Made by a program: the position numbers and the translations under genes
The notes under the pieces: model-generated
Databases searched by the model: none
Told to the model about the DNA's origin: nothing
The model's input: only the letters and a program-made list of their open reading frames with translations
Part shown: positions 51,667-62,035 of the stretch, piece by piece
Layout of the letters: each line of letters opens with the position of its first letter
Numbering within the stretch: position 1 is the first letter of the stretch
Assembly (NCBI GenBank): GCA_016125165.1
Contig: WGMH01000003.1
Coordinates: 1-64,000 of the forward strand
Length of the DNA: 64,000 bases
Direction: 5' to 3'
From: Alphaproteobacteria bacterium
Lineage (GTDB): Bacteria > Pseudomonadota > Alphaproteobacteria > Micropepsales > Micropepsaceae

Positions 51667-53274
51667 CTATTGTGCTGCTGCCTGGCTCACTTCGACGTCA
51701 CGGACGACCAGTTTCTGGACTTCGACATAGTTGGTCTTGCCAGTGCCCAGAACAGGAACCGCGTCGGTCACCAGAATCTTTCGAGGCACTGCAAGTTCGG
51801 TAACGCCGTGGTTGTGCGCCCAGCCCACCAGATCGTGCCGTTTGGCTTCGCTGTTGGTCGTAACCAGAACGATGACTTCGCCCTTGCGGCCATCGGGAAT
51901 GGCAACGGCGGCGTGACTGTGATCCGGCCATAGCGCCGAGGCGATGCTTTCCACCACCGCGAGCGAAACCGACTCACCACCGATTTTGGCAAAGCGCTTG
52001 AGACGCCCTTTGATGGCAATGAAGCCATCCTCATCGATGCTCACCACGTCGCCCGTGTCGTGCCAGCCACCTTCGGGCGGCACGATGACGCCCGGCGCGT
52101 CGGGCTTGATATATCCCAACATCACATTCGGGCCCTTCACATAGAGCCGTCCGGCGTTCGGGATTCCTTCAACCGGCTCAAGACGCGCAGTCATGCCCTG
52201 AACGAGGCGTCCCACGGTGCCCGAACGGCTTGCACCCGGCTGGTTTGCGGCCACCACGGGCGCAGCTTCCGTCACGCCATAGCCTTCAAGCAGATCGATC
52301 GAATACTTCTTGCGCAGCAGGGCGCGCGTCTCGTCGCGCAGCCGCTCCGCGCCACAGACAGAAAGGCGGAGGGATTGCAGGTCCCCTTCATCGCCCGCGC
52401 GCGCATATTGCGATATGAAGGTGTCGGTCGAGAGCAGAATGGTAGCCTTCGTGTTTCGTATGCGGCGCACGATTTCATGAGGCTGCAACGGTGTGGGATG
52501 GAAGACCGCCGTAATGCCGAGTACCAACGGCACCAGCGCACCCACGGTCAGGCCGAAACAGTGAAACGTCGGCAAAGGGTTGAACAGCACATCGGTAGGA
52601 TAGAATACGATGTGAGACCGCACCTGCTCGATATTCGAAAGAATGTTCAGGTGAGAAAGCGCGACACCCTTTGGTTCGCCTTCGGTGCCGGATGTGAACA
52701 GGATCACGGCAGGCGCATCGTGCGGCGGCCGCGAGGCCACAAGCCAAGGCAGCAGCATGCCGACACCTGCGAATGCCTTGTCGGTGATCGAAAGATTTTC
52801 GCGCACATCCTCCAGGTAGAGAATATCGGCGTTCGGTTCGATTTCCGCTATCAGTCCCTCGAGCTTGCCAAGTTCGACAAAGCGATGCGCCGTCACAACG
52901 CGCTTCACTTGCGCTGTGCGCAGCGCCGATTTGATACCTGCACTGCCGGAGGTGAAGTTCAACATCGCGGGAATGCGGCCATAGGCGGAAACGCCCAGAA
53001 ATGCGATCACCGCCGCCGCGCCGGTAGGCAGCATGATGCCGACGGTATCGCCGGGCCGCGTTCCTTTTTTCAGCGCGTGACCCAGCGCCAATGCGGCCTT
53101 CAAAATGTCGTCGTAAGTCATCTTGCGTTCGTCACCATCGATGATGGCAACCTTGTCGCCTCCAAAATCGGCGCGCGCGCGCGCAAAGGCGCCAAACACG
53201 GTGCGCTCGGCGCGGCTGATATCAAAAGGCACAATTTCTTCGCCGGATGCTGCGGCAATGGTGGCAAGGGTCAA
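51667..53274 (-). CDS. Stand-alone AMP-forming acyl ligase, Aas type
   Basis: A 535-residue adenylate-forming enzyme. The P-loop is in LFTSGTEGEPKGVALSH, the GYGVTEAAP block and the Asp of WHDTGDV are present, and the late LGTGKTNYVEVQK run holds the catalytic Lys. It looks like the acyl-ACP synthetase portion of Aas fusions (LNFTSGSAGIKSALRTAQVKRVVTAHRFVE) that, in related bacteria, joins MFS and PlsC domains. Those domains are absent, so this is the ligase alone. TTG 53274 is proposed because GGGAG lies eight bases upstream; TTG 53349 has no site. It could activate fatty acids for lipid repair. Confidence 0.82.
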   Translation of the reverse strand: MTLATIAAASGEEIVPFDISRAERTVFGAFARARADFGGDKVAIIDGDERKMTYDDILKAALALGHALKKGTRPGDTVGIMLPTGAAAVIAFLGVSAYGRIPAMLNFTSGSAGIKSALRTAQVKRVVTAHRFVELGKLEGLIAEIEPNADILYLEDVRENLSITDKAFAGVGMLLPWLVASRPPHDAPAVILFTSGTEGEPKGVALSHLNILSNIEQVRSHIVFYPTDVLFNPLPTFHCFGLTVGALVPLVLGITAVFHPTPLQPHEIVRRIRNTKATILLSTDTFISQYARAGDEGDLQSLRLSVCGAERLRDETRALLRKKYSIDLLEGYGVTEAAPVVAANQPGASRSGTVGRLVQGMTARLEPVEGIPNAGRLYVKGPNVMLGYIKPDAPGVIVPPEGGWHDTGDVVSIDEDGFIAIKGRLKRFAKIGGESVSLAVVESIASALWPDHSHAAVAIPDGRKGEVIVLVTTNSEAKRHDLVGWAHNHGVTELAVPRKILVTDAVPVLGTGKTNYVEVQKLVVRDVEVSQAAAQ

Positions 53275-53376
53275 TGGCTTCGCTCCCGCGCCCCCGATGA
53301 GTTCCCGAGGGTCTTGCCCCAAGCCTAGCGCAGGCCGGGCAAGGCGCAAGTGGCAGGGAAACTGTCCAAAAGGACT

Positions 53377-53766
53377 CTATCGGGCGCGAAGGGCCGCCGC
53401 CTGACCCATGTCCAGATATTCGTCCAGGCGGGTGATGCGCCCTTCCGACACCTTGCACACAAGGCAGGCGGGCATGTGGAAGGCTGTGCCGTTGCGCAGC
53501 GTCCCGTGCACCACATGCTGCTGCACATAGCCGCCCGGAAAGGCATGCCGGAACACGATCTCATAGCGACGGTTGGAGAGGTGGGCGATCACCCATTCAA
53601 GGGTCGCCAGATTCTCCTCCGGCGTCTGCTCCTTCTCGTCGTAATTGTGCCAGATGCGCGCGTCCGGTGCGTAGCAGGTTCGGGCGAGGGCCACATCGCC
53701 TTCCTCTATTGCGCGCATCAGCTTTGCCGCGACAGCAACGATCTCCTGTTCAGACATGGCAGGCAT
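53377..53766 (-). CDS. SnoaL/NTF2-like protein
   Basis: A 129-residue protein of the NTF2-like fold: helix ([34 protein letters not shown]), then four strands ending [18 protein letters not shown], the typical EG(R/K)I-LDEY ending of SnoaL-like limonene-epoxide-hydrolase-type proteins. No substrate can be inferred. ATG 53766 has GAGG six bases upstream; ATG 53757 is an alternative. A much longer frame continues upstream, but only this segment is gene-like. It is divergent from lipA (48 bp). Confidence 0.82.
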   Translation of the reverse strand: MPAMSEQEIVAVAAKLMRAIEEGDVALARTCYAPDARIWHNYDEKEQTPEENLATLEWVIAHLSNRRYEIVFRHAFPGGYVQQHVVHGTLRNGTAFHMPACLVCKVSEGRITRLDEYLDMGQAAALRAR

Positions 53767-53814
53767 TTCCTTCCTCTTGTGGCGCAACGCTTCAATCCAT
53801 CCTATATGATCGGA

Positions 53815-54774
53815 ATGGCAGTCGTGATTGACCAGCTGGGCAAGGACCGCAGGGCCCTGCGTCACCCCGAGAAGGCCCATCGGCCCGAGACCGAGGTGCT
53901 GCGCAAACCCGAATGGATTCGCGTGAAAGCTCCGGTGAGCCGCGAATACACGGTGACAAAAAGCATCGTGCGCGAACACGGGCTCAACACGGTATGCGAA
54001 GAGGCGGGCTGCCCGAACATCGGCGAGTGCTGGACGCAGCGTCACGCCACCATGATGATCATGGGCGACACCTGTACGCGCGCCTGCGCCTTCTGCAATG
54101 TAAAGACCGGATTGCCCGCGCCGCTCGATCCGGCTGAACCGGAAAACGTTGCGCATGCTGTCGCCAAGCTCGGCCTCAAGCATGTGGTGATTACGTCGGT
54201 GGATCGCGACGATCTTGCCGATGGCGGCGCCGAGCATTTTGCACAAGTGATCCGCGCCATCCGCGCGCAATCGCCGGGCACCACCATCGAAGTTCTGACG
54301 CCGGATTTCCTGCGCAAGTCCGGTGCGCTCGATGTGGTGATGGACGCGCGGCCGGATGTGTTCAATCACAACCTCGAAACGGTTCCGCGGCTCTATCTGA
54401 ACGTGCGCCCCGGCGCGCGTTATTATGCATCGCTGCGCCTCTTGGAACGCGCCAAGGAATTGGTGCCCACGGGCTTCACGAAGTCGGGTCTCATGGTCGG
54501 GCTCGGTGAAAGCCGCGAAGAGATCATGCAGGTGATGGACGATCTTCGCGCCGCGAACGTGGATTTCCTCACCATCGGCCAATACCTCCAGCCCACGCGC
54601 AAACACGCCAAGCTGGAGCGCTTCTGGACGCCGGAAGAGTTCAAGGGCCTCGAAGCCATCGCCAAAGCGAAGGGCTTCCTGATGGTGTCGGCGTCGCCGC
54701 TGACGCGCTCCTCCTACCATGCCGATTCCGACTTCGTGCAGATGCGCGCCAACCGGGAGGCCGCCGCCCGCTGA
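53815..54774 (+). CDS. lipA: Lipoyl synthase
   Basis: A 319-residue radical-SAM enzyme that inserts two sulfurs into protein-bound octanoate. The auxiliary cluster Cys are Cys61, Cys66 and Cys72 (CX4CX5C) and the radical SAM Cys are Cys87, Cys91 and Cys94 (CX3CX2C). The C-terminal [10 protein letters not shown] end, with the conserved Ser, is intact. ATG 53815 is chosen; ATG 53806 adds three residues. It makes the cofactor of pyruvate and oxoglutarate dehydrogenases. Confidence 0.96.
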   Translation: MAVVIDQLGKDRRALRHPEKAHRPETEVLRKPEWIRVKAPVSREYTVTKSIVREHGLNTVCEEAGCPNIGECWTQRHATMMIMGDTCTRACAFCNVKTGLPAPLDPAEPENVAHAVAKLGLKHVVITSVDRDDLADGGAEHFAQVIRAIRAQSPGTTIEVLTPDFLRKSGALDVVMDARPDVFNHNLETVPRLYLNVRPGARYYASLRLLERAKELVPTGFTKSGLMVGLGESREEIMQVMDDLRAANVDFLTIGQYLQPTRKHAKLERFWTPEEFKGLEAIAKAKGFLMVSASPLTRSSYHADSDFVQMRANREAAAR

Positions 54775-54873
54775 CGTTCCAATTTTGCGAACAATGAGTT
54801 CCCAATGGGACGGATTGTGCGAACGACGGAACGGCCCATCTATGGCAGGCAGACATTTGCCGGAGGGCAACCC

Positions 54874-55734
54874 ATGACGACCACCGCCTTGAAACCCCAA
54901 TCCACCAGCCGCTGGATCGCCGCCAAAACGGCGGGCATGCCGACCCAGGACGGCGCGGGCGTGAGCCTCACCCGCATGGTGGGCACCCCGCAGCTTCAAG
55001 ACCTCGATCCCATCCTGATGCTGGACGTGATCCGCTCCGATGACCCGAAGGGCTACATCGCCGGTTTTCCGGAGCATCCGCATCGCGGCTTCGAAACCGT
55101 GAGCTACATGATCCACGGCTCGATGCAGCACCGTGACAATCACGGCGGCACCGGCCTCATCACCGATGGCGGCGTGCAATGGATGACGGCAGGCCGCGGC
55201 GTCGTGCATTCCGAAATGCCGGCGCAATCCGATGGCGCGCTGTTCGGCTTCCAGCTTTGGCTGAACCTTCCTGCGTCCGAGAAGATGCGCGAGCCCTGGT
55301 ATCGCGACATCCCGGCGGGCGAACTTGCGCATGTCAGTCTTGGTGATGGCGCATCCGCCAAACTGATCGCGGGCGAATGGAGCGGACAAAAGGGCCCCGG
55401 TCCTGACCGCGCCATCGCGCCGTTCATCGCCGATGTGACGCTTCCGGCCTACGCGCAAGTCTCCATTCCGGTTCCGGCAGGTCACGCAGGCTTCATCTAT
55501 GTGTTCGAAGGCGCGGCTTCGTTCGGGCCCGAAGGCAGCGTTCGCGCTGGCGAGCTTGGCGTTCTTTCCGAAGGCGCGGAGCTTTCCGCGGCCGGCCTTT
55601 CCAAGGGTGCGCGCTTCCTTGTGATCGCGGGAAAGCCGCTGAAGGAGCCCATCGCCAAATACGGCCCCTTCGTGATGAACACGCCAGACCAGATCCGCAC
55701 CGCGATCGAAGACTATCGGGCCGGGCGGTTCTAA
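54874..55734 (+). CDS. Pirin family protein
   Basis: A 286-residue bicupin. The N-terminal cupin carries the iron-binding set: HPHRGFETVSYM with two His, and GGVQWMTAGRGVVHSEMP with His and Glu. The C-terminal pirin cupin follows (about 160-270). Bacterial pirins include quercetinases and redox-related proteins; which function applies is not readable. ATG 54874 has GGAGGG upstream. It follows lipA by 99 bp. Confidence 0.93.
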   Translation: MTTTALKPQSTSRWIAAKTAGMPTQDGAGVSLTRMVGTPQLQDLDPILMLDVIRSDDPKGYIAGFPEHPHRGFETVSYMIHGSMQHRDNHGGTGLITDGGVQWMTAGRGVVHSEMPAQSDGALFGFQLWLNLPASEKMREPWYRDIPAGELAHVSLGDGASAKLIAGEWSGQKGPGPDRAIAPFIADVTLPAYAQVSIPVPAGHAGFIYVFEGAASFGPEGSVRAGELGVLSEGAELSAAGLSKGARFLVIAGKPLKEPIAKYGPFVMNTPDQIRTAIEDYRAGRF

Positions 55735-55760
55735 ACTCGCCGCATGAATCAATCTGAAAT

Positions 55761-55804
55761 GGCCTCCCCCTCGTGGGGAGGCCGAAATTTGCCGCGCAAA
55801 TTTC
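55761..55804. repeat. Double palindrome CTCCCC/AAATTT intergenic element
   Basis: Two adjacent stems: GGCCTCCCC-CTCGT-GGGGAGGCC (55761-55783) and GAAATTTGC-CGC-GCAAATTTC (55784-55804), each with 9-bp perfect arms, followed by GGGTGGGGGG. I recognise the layout from dispersed intergenic elements in alphaproteobacterial genomes. It lies between pirin and the Coq10-like gene on the same strand. No T-run follows. Confidence 0.7.
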
Positions 55805-55823
55805 GGGTGGGGGGAATCGCACG

Positions 55824-56270
55824 ATGACCTCCCACACCGAATCCCGCATCGTTCCGTATACGGCTGATCTCATGTATGCCGTCGTCGCCGATGTGGAGCG
55901 CTACCCCGAATTCCTGCCCTGGGTGACGGCGCTGCGCGTGAAATCCCGCGCGAAGGACGGCGCGAAAGACATCCTGATCGCCGAGATGATGGTGGGTTAC
56001 AAGGCGCTCCGCGAACGCTACACCAGCCGCGTCATCTGCGATCCCGAAGCGCGCACCATCGATGTGGAGCAGACCGAAGGCGTCTTTCGCAGGCTCGAGA
56101 ACCATTGGCGCTTCACGCCCGAAGGCGAGGGCTGCCGCGTGGATTTTTCCATCGTCTTCGAATTCAAAAGCAGGTTGCTCAACACCGTCGCGGGCGCTGC
56201 CTTCGCCAAGGTGCAAACCCACATGAGTCACGCATTCGAGGAACGGGCGCGGGCTCTCAGCTCAAAATAG
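55824..56270 (+). CDS. Coq10/RatA-type START-domain protein
   Basis: A 148-residue SRPBCC protein of the polyketide-cyclase/COQ10 group: YTADLMYAVVADVERYPEFLPWV then ALRERYTSRVICDP and GVFRRLENHWRFTPEG. Coq10-like proteins bind ubiquinone and aid its delivery; the family has also been named RatA in E. coli. Alphaproteobacterial context (lipA upstream, cinA convergent) is usual. ATG 55824 gives the family start. It overlaps the 3' end of cinA by 9 bp. Confidence 0.9.
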   Translation: MTSHTESRIVPYTADLMYAVVADVERYPEFLPWVTALRVKSRAKDGAKDILIAEMMVGYKALRERYTSRVICDPEARTIDVEQTEGVFRRLENHWRFTPEGEGCRVDFSIVFEFKSRLLNTVAGAAFAKVQTHMSHAFEERARALSSK

Positions 56271-56750
56271 CCGCTCCAGCAACATCAGCGCCGCTTCCAC
56301 CGTTTTCATGCGGATTTCGCTGCGGCCGATGTCGCCGAAGCGGTGCGCTTCGTGCAGGATCGTGCGGCGCTCACGGCAGGCGGCAATGTGGACGTGACCG
56401 ACGGGCTTCAACGGTGTGCCGCCACCCGGTCCCGCGACACCCGTCACCGCAACCGCCATATGCGCGTTGGAATTTTCCACCGCGCCTTCGGCCATCATGC
56501 GCGCCACCGCTTCGCTCACCGCGCCCATATCCGCGATAAGATCGCCGGGCACGTTCAGCATGTCCTGCTTGGCGCGGTTGGAATACACGACGAAGCCGCG
56601 ATCGAACACGTCGGACGAGCCGGGGATTTCCGTCAGAAGCCCGGCGATCAAACCGCCGGTGCAGCTCTCGGCCGTCGCGAGGCGCAGCTTCTGTTCGCGC
56701 GCCTGCATCAGCGTGACTTCGGCAAGGCGGAGGAGGGGGGAGGGAAACAT
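56262..56750 (-). CDS. CinA C-terminal-domain protein (NMN amidohydrolase type)
   Basis: A 162-residue stand-alone CinA/PncC domain with the characteristic ATAESCTGGLIAG, VYSNRAKQDMLNV, GAVSEAVARMMAEGA and AVTGVAGPGGGTPLKPVGHV blocks. PncC hydrolyses nicotinamide mononucleotide to nicotinate mononucleotide in NAD recycling. The COG1058 half is absent, which is normal for this short form. It follows pgpA by 4 bp and belongs to the ispDF-pgpA-cinA operon. Confidence 0.93.
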   Translation of the reverse strand: MFPSPLLRLAEVTLMQAREQKLRLATAESCTGGLIAGLLTEIPGSSDVFDRGFVVYSNRAKQDMLNVPGDLIADMGAVSEAVARMMAEGAVENSNAHMAVAVTGVAGPGGGTPLKPVGHVHIAACRERRTILHEAHRFGDIGRSEIRMKTVEAALMLLERLF

Positions 56751-56754
56751 CGCG

Positions 56755-57228
56755 CTACAATATGCCCCAATGCGTGAGCGCGGCAACGATGAACCCGGCA
56801 ATCAATCCCGCCGCCACATCGTCGGCCATGATGCCGAAGCCGCCATGCAATTTCTCAAGGCGGCGGATGGGCCAGGGCTTTGCAATATCGAGCGCGCGAA
56901 AAGCGATGAACGCCACGGCATAGGCCCAGAAATTGAGCGGCGCGAAGGCGCACGCGATCCATTGTCCGGCCAGTTCGTCGATCACGCATTCGGAAGGATC
57001 GGTCTTGCCGGTCTCCCGCGCATAGACATCGCAGGCCACCGCGCCGATGGCGAACGCCGCTAGTCCACAGAGAAGAAGCACGCCGCGTCCGGCAGACGCC
57101 CCACCGCACGCCCAGACAATCAGCGCCGCAATGGGCACGGATACGATACTGGCAACCGTGCCGGAGGCCGGCTTCACAAAGCCGATACCGAAGAGCGTAG
57201 CGAGATTGCGTGCTAGGGCGGAATTCAT
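56755..57228 (-). CDS. pgpA: Phosphatidylglycerophosphatase A
   Basis: A 157-residue membrane enzyme that dephosphorylates phosphatidylglycerophosphate to phosphatidylglycerol. It has four hydrophobic segments and the PgpA signature with [14 protein letters not shown] near the start, [29 protein letters not shown] and [14 protein letters not shown], which supply the Asp/Glu metal ligands. It overlaps ispDF by 4 bp (57225-57228). Confidence 0.95.
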   Translation of the reverse strand: MNSALARNLATLFGIGFVKPASGTVASIVSVPIAALIVWACGGASAGRGVLLLCGLAAFAIGAVACDVYARETGKTDPSECVIDELAGQWIACAFAPLNFWAYAVAFIAFRALDIAKPWPIRRLEKLHGGFGIMADDVAAGLIAGFIVAALTHWGIL

Positions 57229-58376
57229 GCGAAGGCCACGTTTGCAATCGCCTGCGCCGCCATGCCTTCGCGCCGTCCGGTGAAACCCATCCCTTCGGTG
57301 GTCGTGGCTTTCACGCTGACGCGCGATACATCGATCATCAATATGTCCGCGATGCGCGCGCGCATCGCCTCACGATGCGGGCCCACTTTGGGACGCTCGC
57401 AGATCAGCGTCACATCGCAATTCACGATGCGCCCACCGGCCTTCGCCGCAAGCTCCGCCGCGTGCGCCAGAAACCGGTCCGACGATGCACCACGCCAGCG
57501 TTCGTCGCTCGGCGGGAAATGCTGGCCGATATCGCCCGCGCCGATGGCGCCAAGAATGGCATCGGTCAGCGCATGCAGTCCCACATCGGAATCGGAGTGA
57601 CCTTCGAGACCATGATCGTGTGCGATCTTCACACCACACAGCCAAAGATGATCGCCCGGTGCAAAACGGTGCGCATCGAACCCCATGCCCGTGCGAATGT
57701 CCGCGCTGACGCCCAGTAATTTTTCCGCCAATGCCATGTCGCTTTCGGTGGTCACTTTCAGGTTGGTTTCCTCGCCATCGACAGTCTGTACGGCGATACC
57801 CGCGGATTGCGCCATCGCCATATCGTCCGTGGCATTGCCGCCGGCATTGTCGCGATGGATCTTGCGGATGGTTTCAAAACGAAATCCTTGCGGCGTTTGC
57901 GCGCGCGCCATGCCCTCGCGCGGAACAGCCGTCCATGCACCGTCCGCCTCACGCCTTCGCAATGTATCGGTAACCGCCACCATCGGAACCGCAGCCTCCG
58001 CGCCTTGTTTCAGCGCATCGATCACGCGCCCTATAAGCGCCTGCGAGGCAAGGGGCCGCGCGGCGTCATGTATGAGAACGCAGTCGGGGCGATGCGGTGC
58101 CAAGGCCTCCAGCCCATGCATGACCGAATGCTGGCGGGTTGGCCCGCCGGCAAGCACCGGCAATAGCGACAAGCCGTTCGTCGCCGCTTCGTAGTGCGCC
58201 TGATCGTTTGCGCCGATCACCACCTGCACAAGATCAATGTCATTACGGCGCGCAAACAATTGGATGGTCCGGCGCAGCATCGGCACGCCGCCGACAGGAC
58301 GATATTGCTTGGGCACGTCACCACCCATCCGTTCGCCACGGCCGGCAGCAACGATCAATGCGGCAATGCGGGGCAT
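57225..58376 (-). CDS. ispDF: Bifunctional IspD/IspF
   Basis: A 383-residue fusion of two non-consecutive MEP pathway enzymes. Residues about 1-228 are MEP cytidylyltransferase ([26 protein letters not shown] with the nucleotide-binding Lys/Arg). Residues about 229-383 are MEcPP synthase ([19 protein letters not shown] with the Zn ligands Asp and His; [38 protein letters not shown]). The fusion is common in alphaproteobacteria. ispG is at 32494-33624; ispE is not seen. Confidence 0.97.
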   Translation of the reverse strand: MPRIAALIVAAGRGERMGGDVPKQYRPVGGVPMLRRTIQLFARRNDIDLVQVVIGANDQAHYEAATNGLSLLPVLAGGPTRQHSVMHGLEALAPHRPDCVLIHDAARPLASQALIGRVIDALKQGAEAAVPMVAVTDTLRRREADGAWTAVPREGMARAQTPQGFRFETIRKIHRDNAGGNATDDMAMAQSAGIAVQTVDGEETNLKVTTESDMALAEKLLGVSADIRTGMGFDAHRFAPGDHLWLCGVKIAHDHGLEGHSDSDVGLHALTDAILGAIGAGDIGQHFPPSDERWRGASSDRFLAHAAELAAKAGGRIVNCDVTLICERPKVGPHREAMRARIADILMIDVSRVSVKATTTEGMGFTGRREGMAAQAIANVAFA

Positions 58377-58424
58377 GAAAACTCCGGAGCGTCACACAAC
58401 CTGGACGCCCCGGTTAGTAAGCGC

Positions 58425-59207
58425 CTATCCCGGATACTCGCAATAGTTCGGCGGCGCTTCAGAGATGTAATATTCCTCGTAATAATCCTGGCACTGTGGT
58501 TTCGGCTTTCGATTGAGGCCGGGGAACACCGACTCGATGGGATCGACGGGTACCGTGCCCTGCCCATGTATCTTCTGGAGGCTTTCGCCTTCGTGGCCGA
58601 AATAGAAGCGGATGCCGCCCCAGAAGCCGGTGTTTTCCTTGTTGCCAGCGCGGCCTTCCAGGAACGGCGCGGCACCGAAGAATTCAAAAGGCATCAGATA
58701 TTCACCGCCGAAAGCTACGGCGTTTTTGCCCTGCGTGCGGCGGTGTCCCACGAATACCCGCCAATCGTCGTTGGGGAAGTAGCTGACATCGGCGATGTCA
58801 TAGAAATCGCTCTTGATGTCGCCGCCTTCATAGCCGCCCTGACCGGCGAACATGAAGTCGCCGCTTTCCAGAACGGTCTGAAGGGCAAAGCGCATTGTCT
58901 CGACCGAGTTGGAAAAATGGGTGTAGTTGGCATATCCGCCGAAGAGGCCAACGTCGCCGTCCCAGAAGAAGTGACCGCCGATCGAGAAGACGTCCTCATG
59001 GCTCACATGGCCGATCAAACCATCGACCTGAAATCCCAGGTCGTGCGCGAAATCGACGTTGTATGTGGATGAGATCGTGTTGCCGGGCTGCTGGGCCATG
59101 TCGCCACCGCTCGGCGCCACGCTTCCGCTGGCAAATGCTGCGCCGCCCACAACCAAAGCGCCCAGCACCGCAGCAGCGGCCAAACCGCACTTCGCTATAC
59201 GATTCAT
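58425..59207 (-). CDS. Exported beta-strand-rich (outer-membrane-like) protein
   Basis: A 260-residue protein of unknown function. It has a signal peptide (about 1-26) and repeated amphipathic strands rich in Gly, Phe and Tyr (VFSIGGHFFWDGDVGLFGGYANYTHF; GNKENTGFWGGIRFYFG), as in small beta-barrels. The end is Tyr-rich (CQDYYEEYYISEAPPNYCEYPG) and has two Cys. I cannot assign a family. It occupies the position between ispDF and ntrB where related genomes often carry dusB. Confidence 0.7.
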   Translation of the reverse strand: MNRIAKCGLAAAAVLGALVVGGAAFASGSVAPSGGDMAQQPGNTISSTYNVDFAHDLGFQVDGLIGHVSHEDVFSIGGHFFWDGDVGLFGGYANYTHFSNSVETMRFALQTVLESGDFMFAGQGGYEGGDIKSDFYDIADVSYFPNDDWRVFVGHRRTQGKNAVAFGGEYLMPFEFFGAAPFLEGRAGNKENTGFWGGIRFYFGHEGESLQKIHGQGTVPVDPIESVFPGLNRKPKPQCQDYYEEYYISEAPPNYCEYPG

Positions 59208-59282
59208 CGCCTTAATTCCCCCGATATCGGGCGCAGGATTGAGCCCGGAGCCATCCGAGGTCAAGTGGGGATAAAGAACATC

Positions 59283-59310
59283 TTGCGTCGCAACATGCCT
59301 AATCTATAGT
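59283..59310 (+). promoter_or_regulatory. Candidate sigma-70 promoter of ntrBC
   Basis: TTGCGT (59283-59288) and TATAGT (59305-59310) are separated by 16 nt, 33 bp before the ntrB ATG. A small inverted repeat TGCCT-N7-AGGCA (59324-59340) follows directly before the start. Confidence 0.45.
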
Positions 59311-59343
59311 CACGATGAATTCATGCCTGTAAAGTAGGCACTC

Positions 59344-60453
59344 ATGACGGAAGCAGGAACCCAAAACGGTCCGGACAGGACCATCATGGCGAACATCGCC
59401 GGGGCCTTGCCATTGCCTTTGCTGCTGGTTGGTCCAAACGGAGAGATCGTTTTCGTGAACCCGGCGGCCGAACAGTTTTTTGCAACGGGCGAGGGGCTTC
59501 TCGTCAAACAGAGCCTGAGCGATCTCATCCCCTTCGGCAGCCCGCTCACGTCCCTGATCGCACAGGCCCGAGAACGCAATGCCTCGATTGGCGAACGCGA
59601 CATGGACCTGTCCACACCACGCCATGGCGAGCGCATTGCCGATGTGACCGTAACACCGATCAGCGAGCCAGAGGGGGCGGTGATCATCACCTTGCAGGAG
59701 CGCGGTCTGGCGCAACGTCTGGATCGTCAATTGTTGCATCGGGGCGCAGTACGTTCGCTGCACGGTATGGCTGCGGTTCTTGCGCACGAAATCAAAAATC
59801 CGCTGGCGGGTATCCGCGGTGCAGCACAGCTTCTGGAAGAGGCCGTACCACCCAACGAGCGCACCCTCACCGAACTCATCTGCGATGAAACAGACCGTAT
59901 CCGCGCGTTGATAGACCGCATGGAGGCCTTTGGCGACACGCGGGCCTTTGCGCGGCAGGCCGTGAATATCCATGAAGTATTGGATCGCGTGCGCAAGGTG
60001 GCGAAAACCAGCTTCGCGCGTGACGTTTCCTTTATCGAGCAGTTCGATCCCTCATTGCCCCCGGTGCTGGGCGATCGCGATCAACTCATTCAGGTCTTTC
60101 TCAATCTGGTGCGCAATGCGTCCGATGCGCTGTCCAAGGAGGGCGGCGGCGAAATCACGCTCACAACCGCTTACCGCCCCGGCGTGCGCATGAGCGCAAC
60201 GACAGCAGGCGGGCGCCTCAGCCTGCCGCTGGAAGTGACCGTGCGAGACAATGGTGTCGGCGTGCCGCCCGATCTTCTGCCCTACATATTCGATCCATTT
60301 GTCACCACGAAAACGCAGGGAAGCGGTCTCGGTCTCGCGCTGGTCGCCAAGATCATTGGCGATCATGGCGGCGTCATCGAGTGCGAATCCGGGGCGCGTC
60401 GAACCGTGTTCCGCGTTTTATTGCCAATGGCCGGAAGCGGCGAAGGAGCGTGA
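59344..60453 (+). CDS. ntrB: Nitrogen regulation sensor histidine kinase NtrB
   Basis: A 369-residue cytosolic sensor kinase. An N-terminal PAS domain (about 15-120, [17 protein letters not shown]) is followed by the HisKA helix with phospho-acceptor His148 ([21 protein letters not shown]) and the HATPase domain with N, G1 and G2 boxes ([30 protein letters not shown]). With PII proteins it sets the phosphorylation of NtrC according to nitrogen status. ntrC begins five bases after the stop. Confidence 0.96.
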   Translation: MTEAGTQNGPDRTIMANIAGALPLPLLLVGPNGEIVFVNPAAEQFFATGEGLLVKQSLSDLIPFGSPLTSLIAQARERNASIGERDMDLSTPRHGERIADVTVTPISEPEGAVIITLQERGLAQRLDRQLLHRGAVRSLHGMAAVLAHEIKNPLAGIRGAAQLLEEAVPPNERTLTELICDETDRIRALIDRMEAFGDTRAFARQAVNIHEVLDRVRKVAKTSFARDVSFIEQFDPSLPPVLGDRDQLIQVFLNLVRNASDALSKEGGGEITLTTAYRPGVRMSATTAGGRLSLPLEVTVRDNGVGVPPDLLPYIFDPFVTTKTQGSGLGLALVAKIIGDHGGVIECESGARRTVFRVLLPMAGSGEGA

Positions 60454-60457
60454 GAGC

Positions 60458-61909
<1,452 letters not shown>

Positions 61910-62035
61910 CCCACAGGCTGGTTTACCCTGTTGCGTTTTTGCAGCGCGGTATTCTTGCAACAGGCTGTGACATCGCTACACTCTGACCGCTTTCCACAAT
62001 CGCCGCTGGCACTTAGCGGTAACAAGCGGGCAGTA

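Noticed and set aside
53767-55752. The upstream part of a long minus-strand frame that continues from the NTF2-like gene
   Set aside because: Only the last 129 codons are gene-like. The rest lies antisense to lipA and pirin and shows His/Arg-rich shadow composition.
61910-62035. A sigma-54-like promoter (TGGCAC) before ntrY
   Set aside because: TGGCAC at about 62006 is not followed at the right spacing by a TTGC -12 element.
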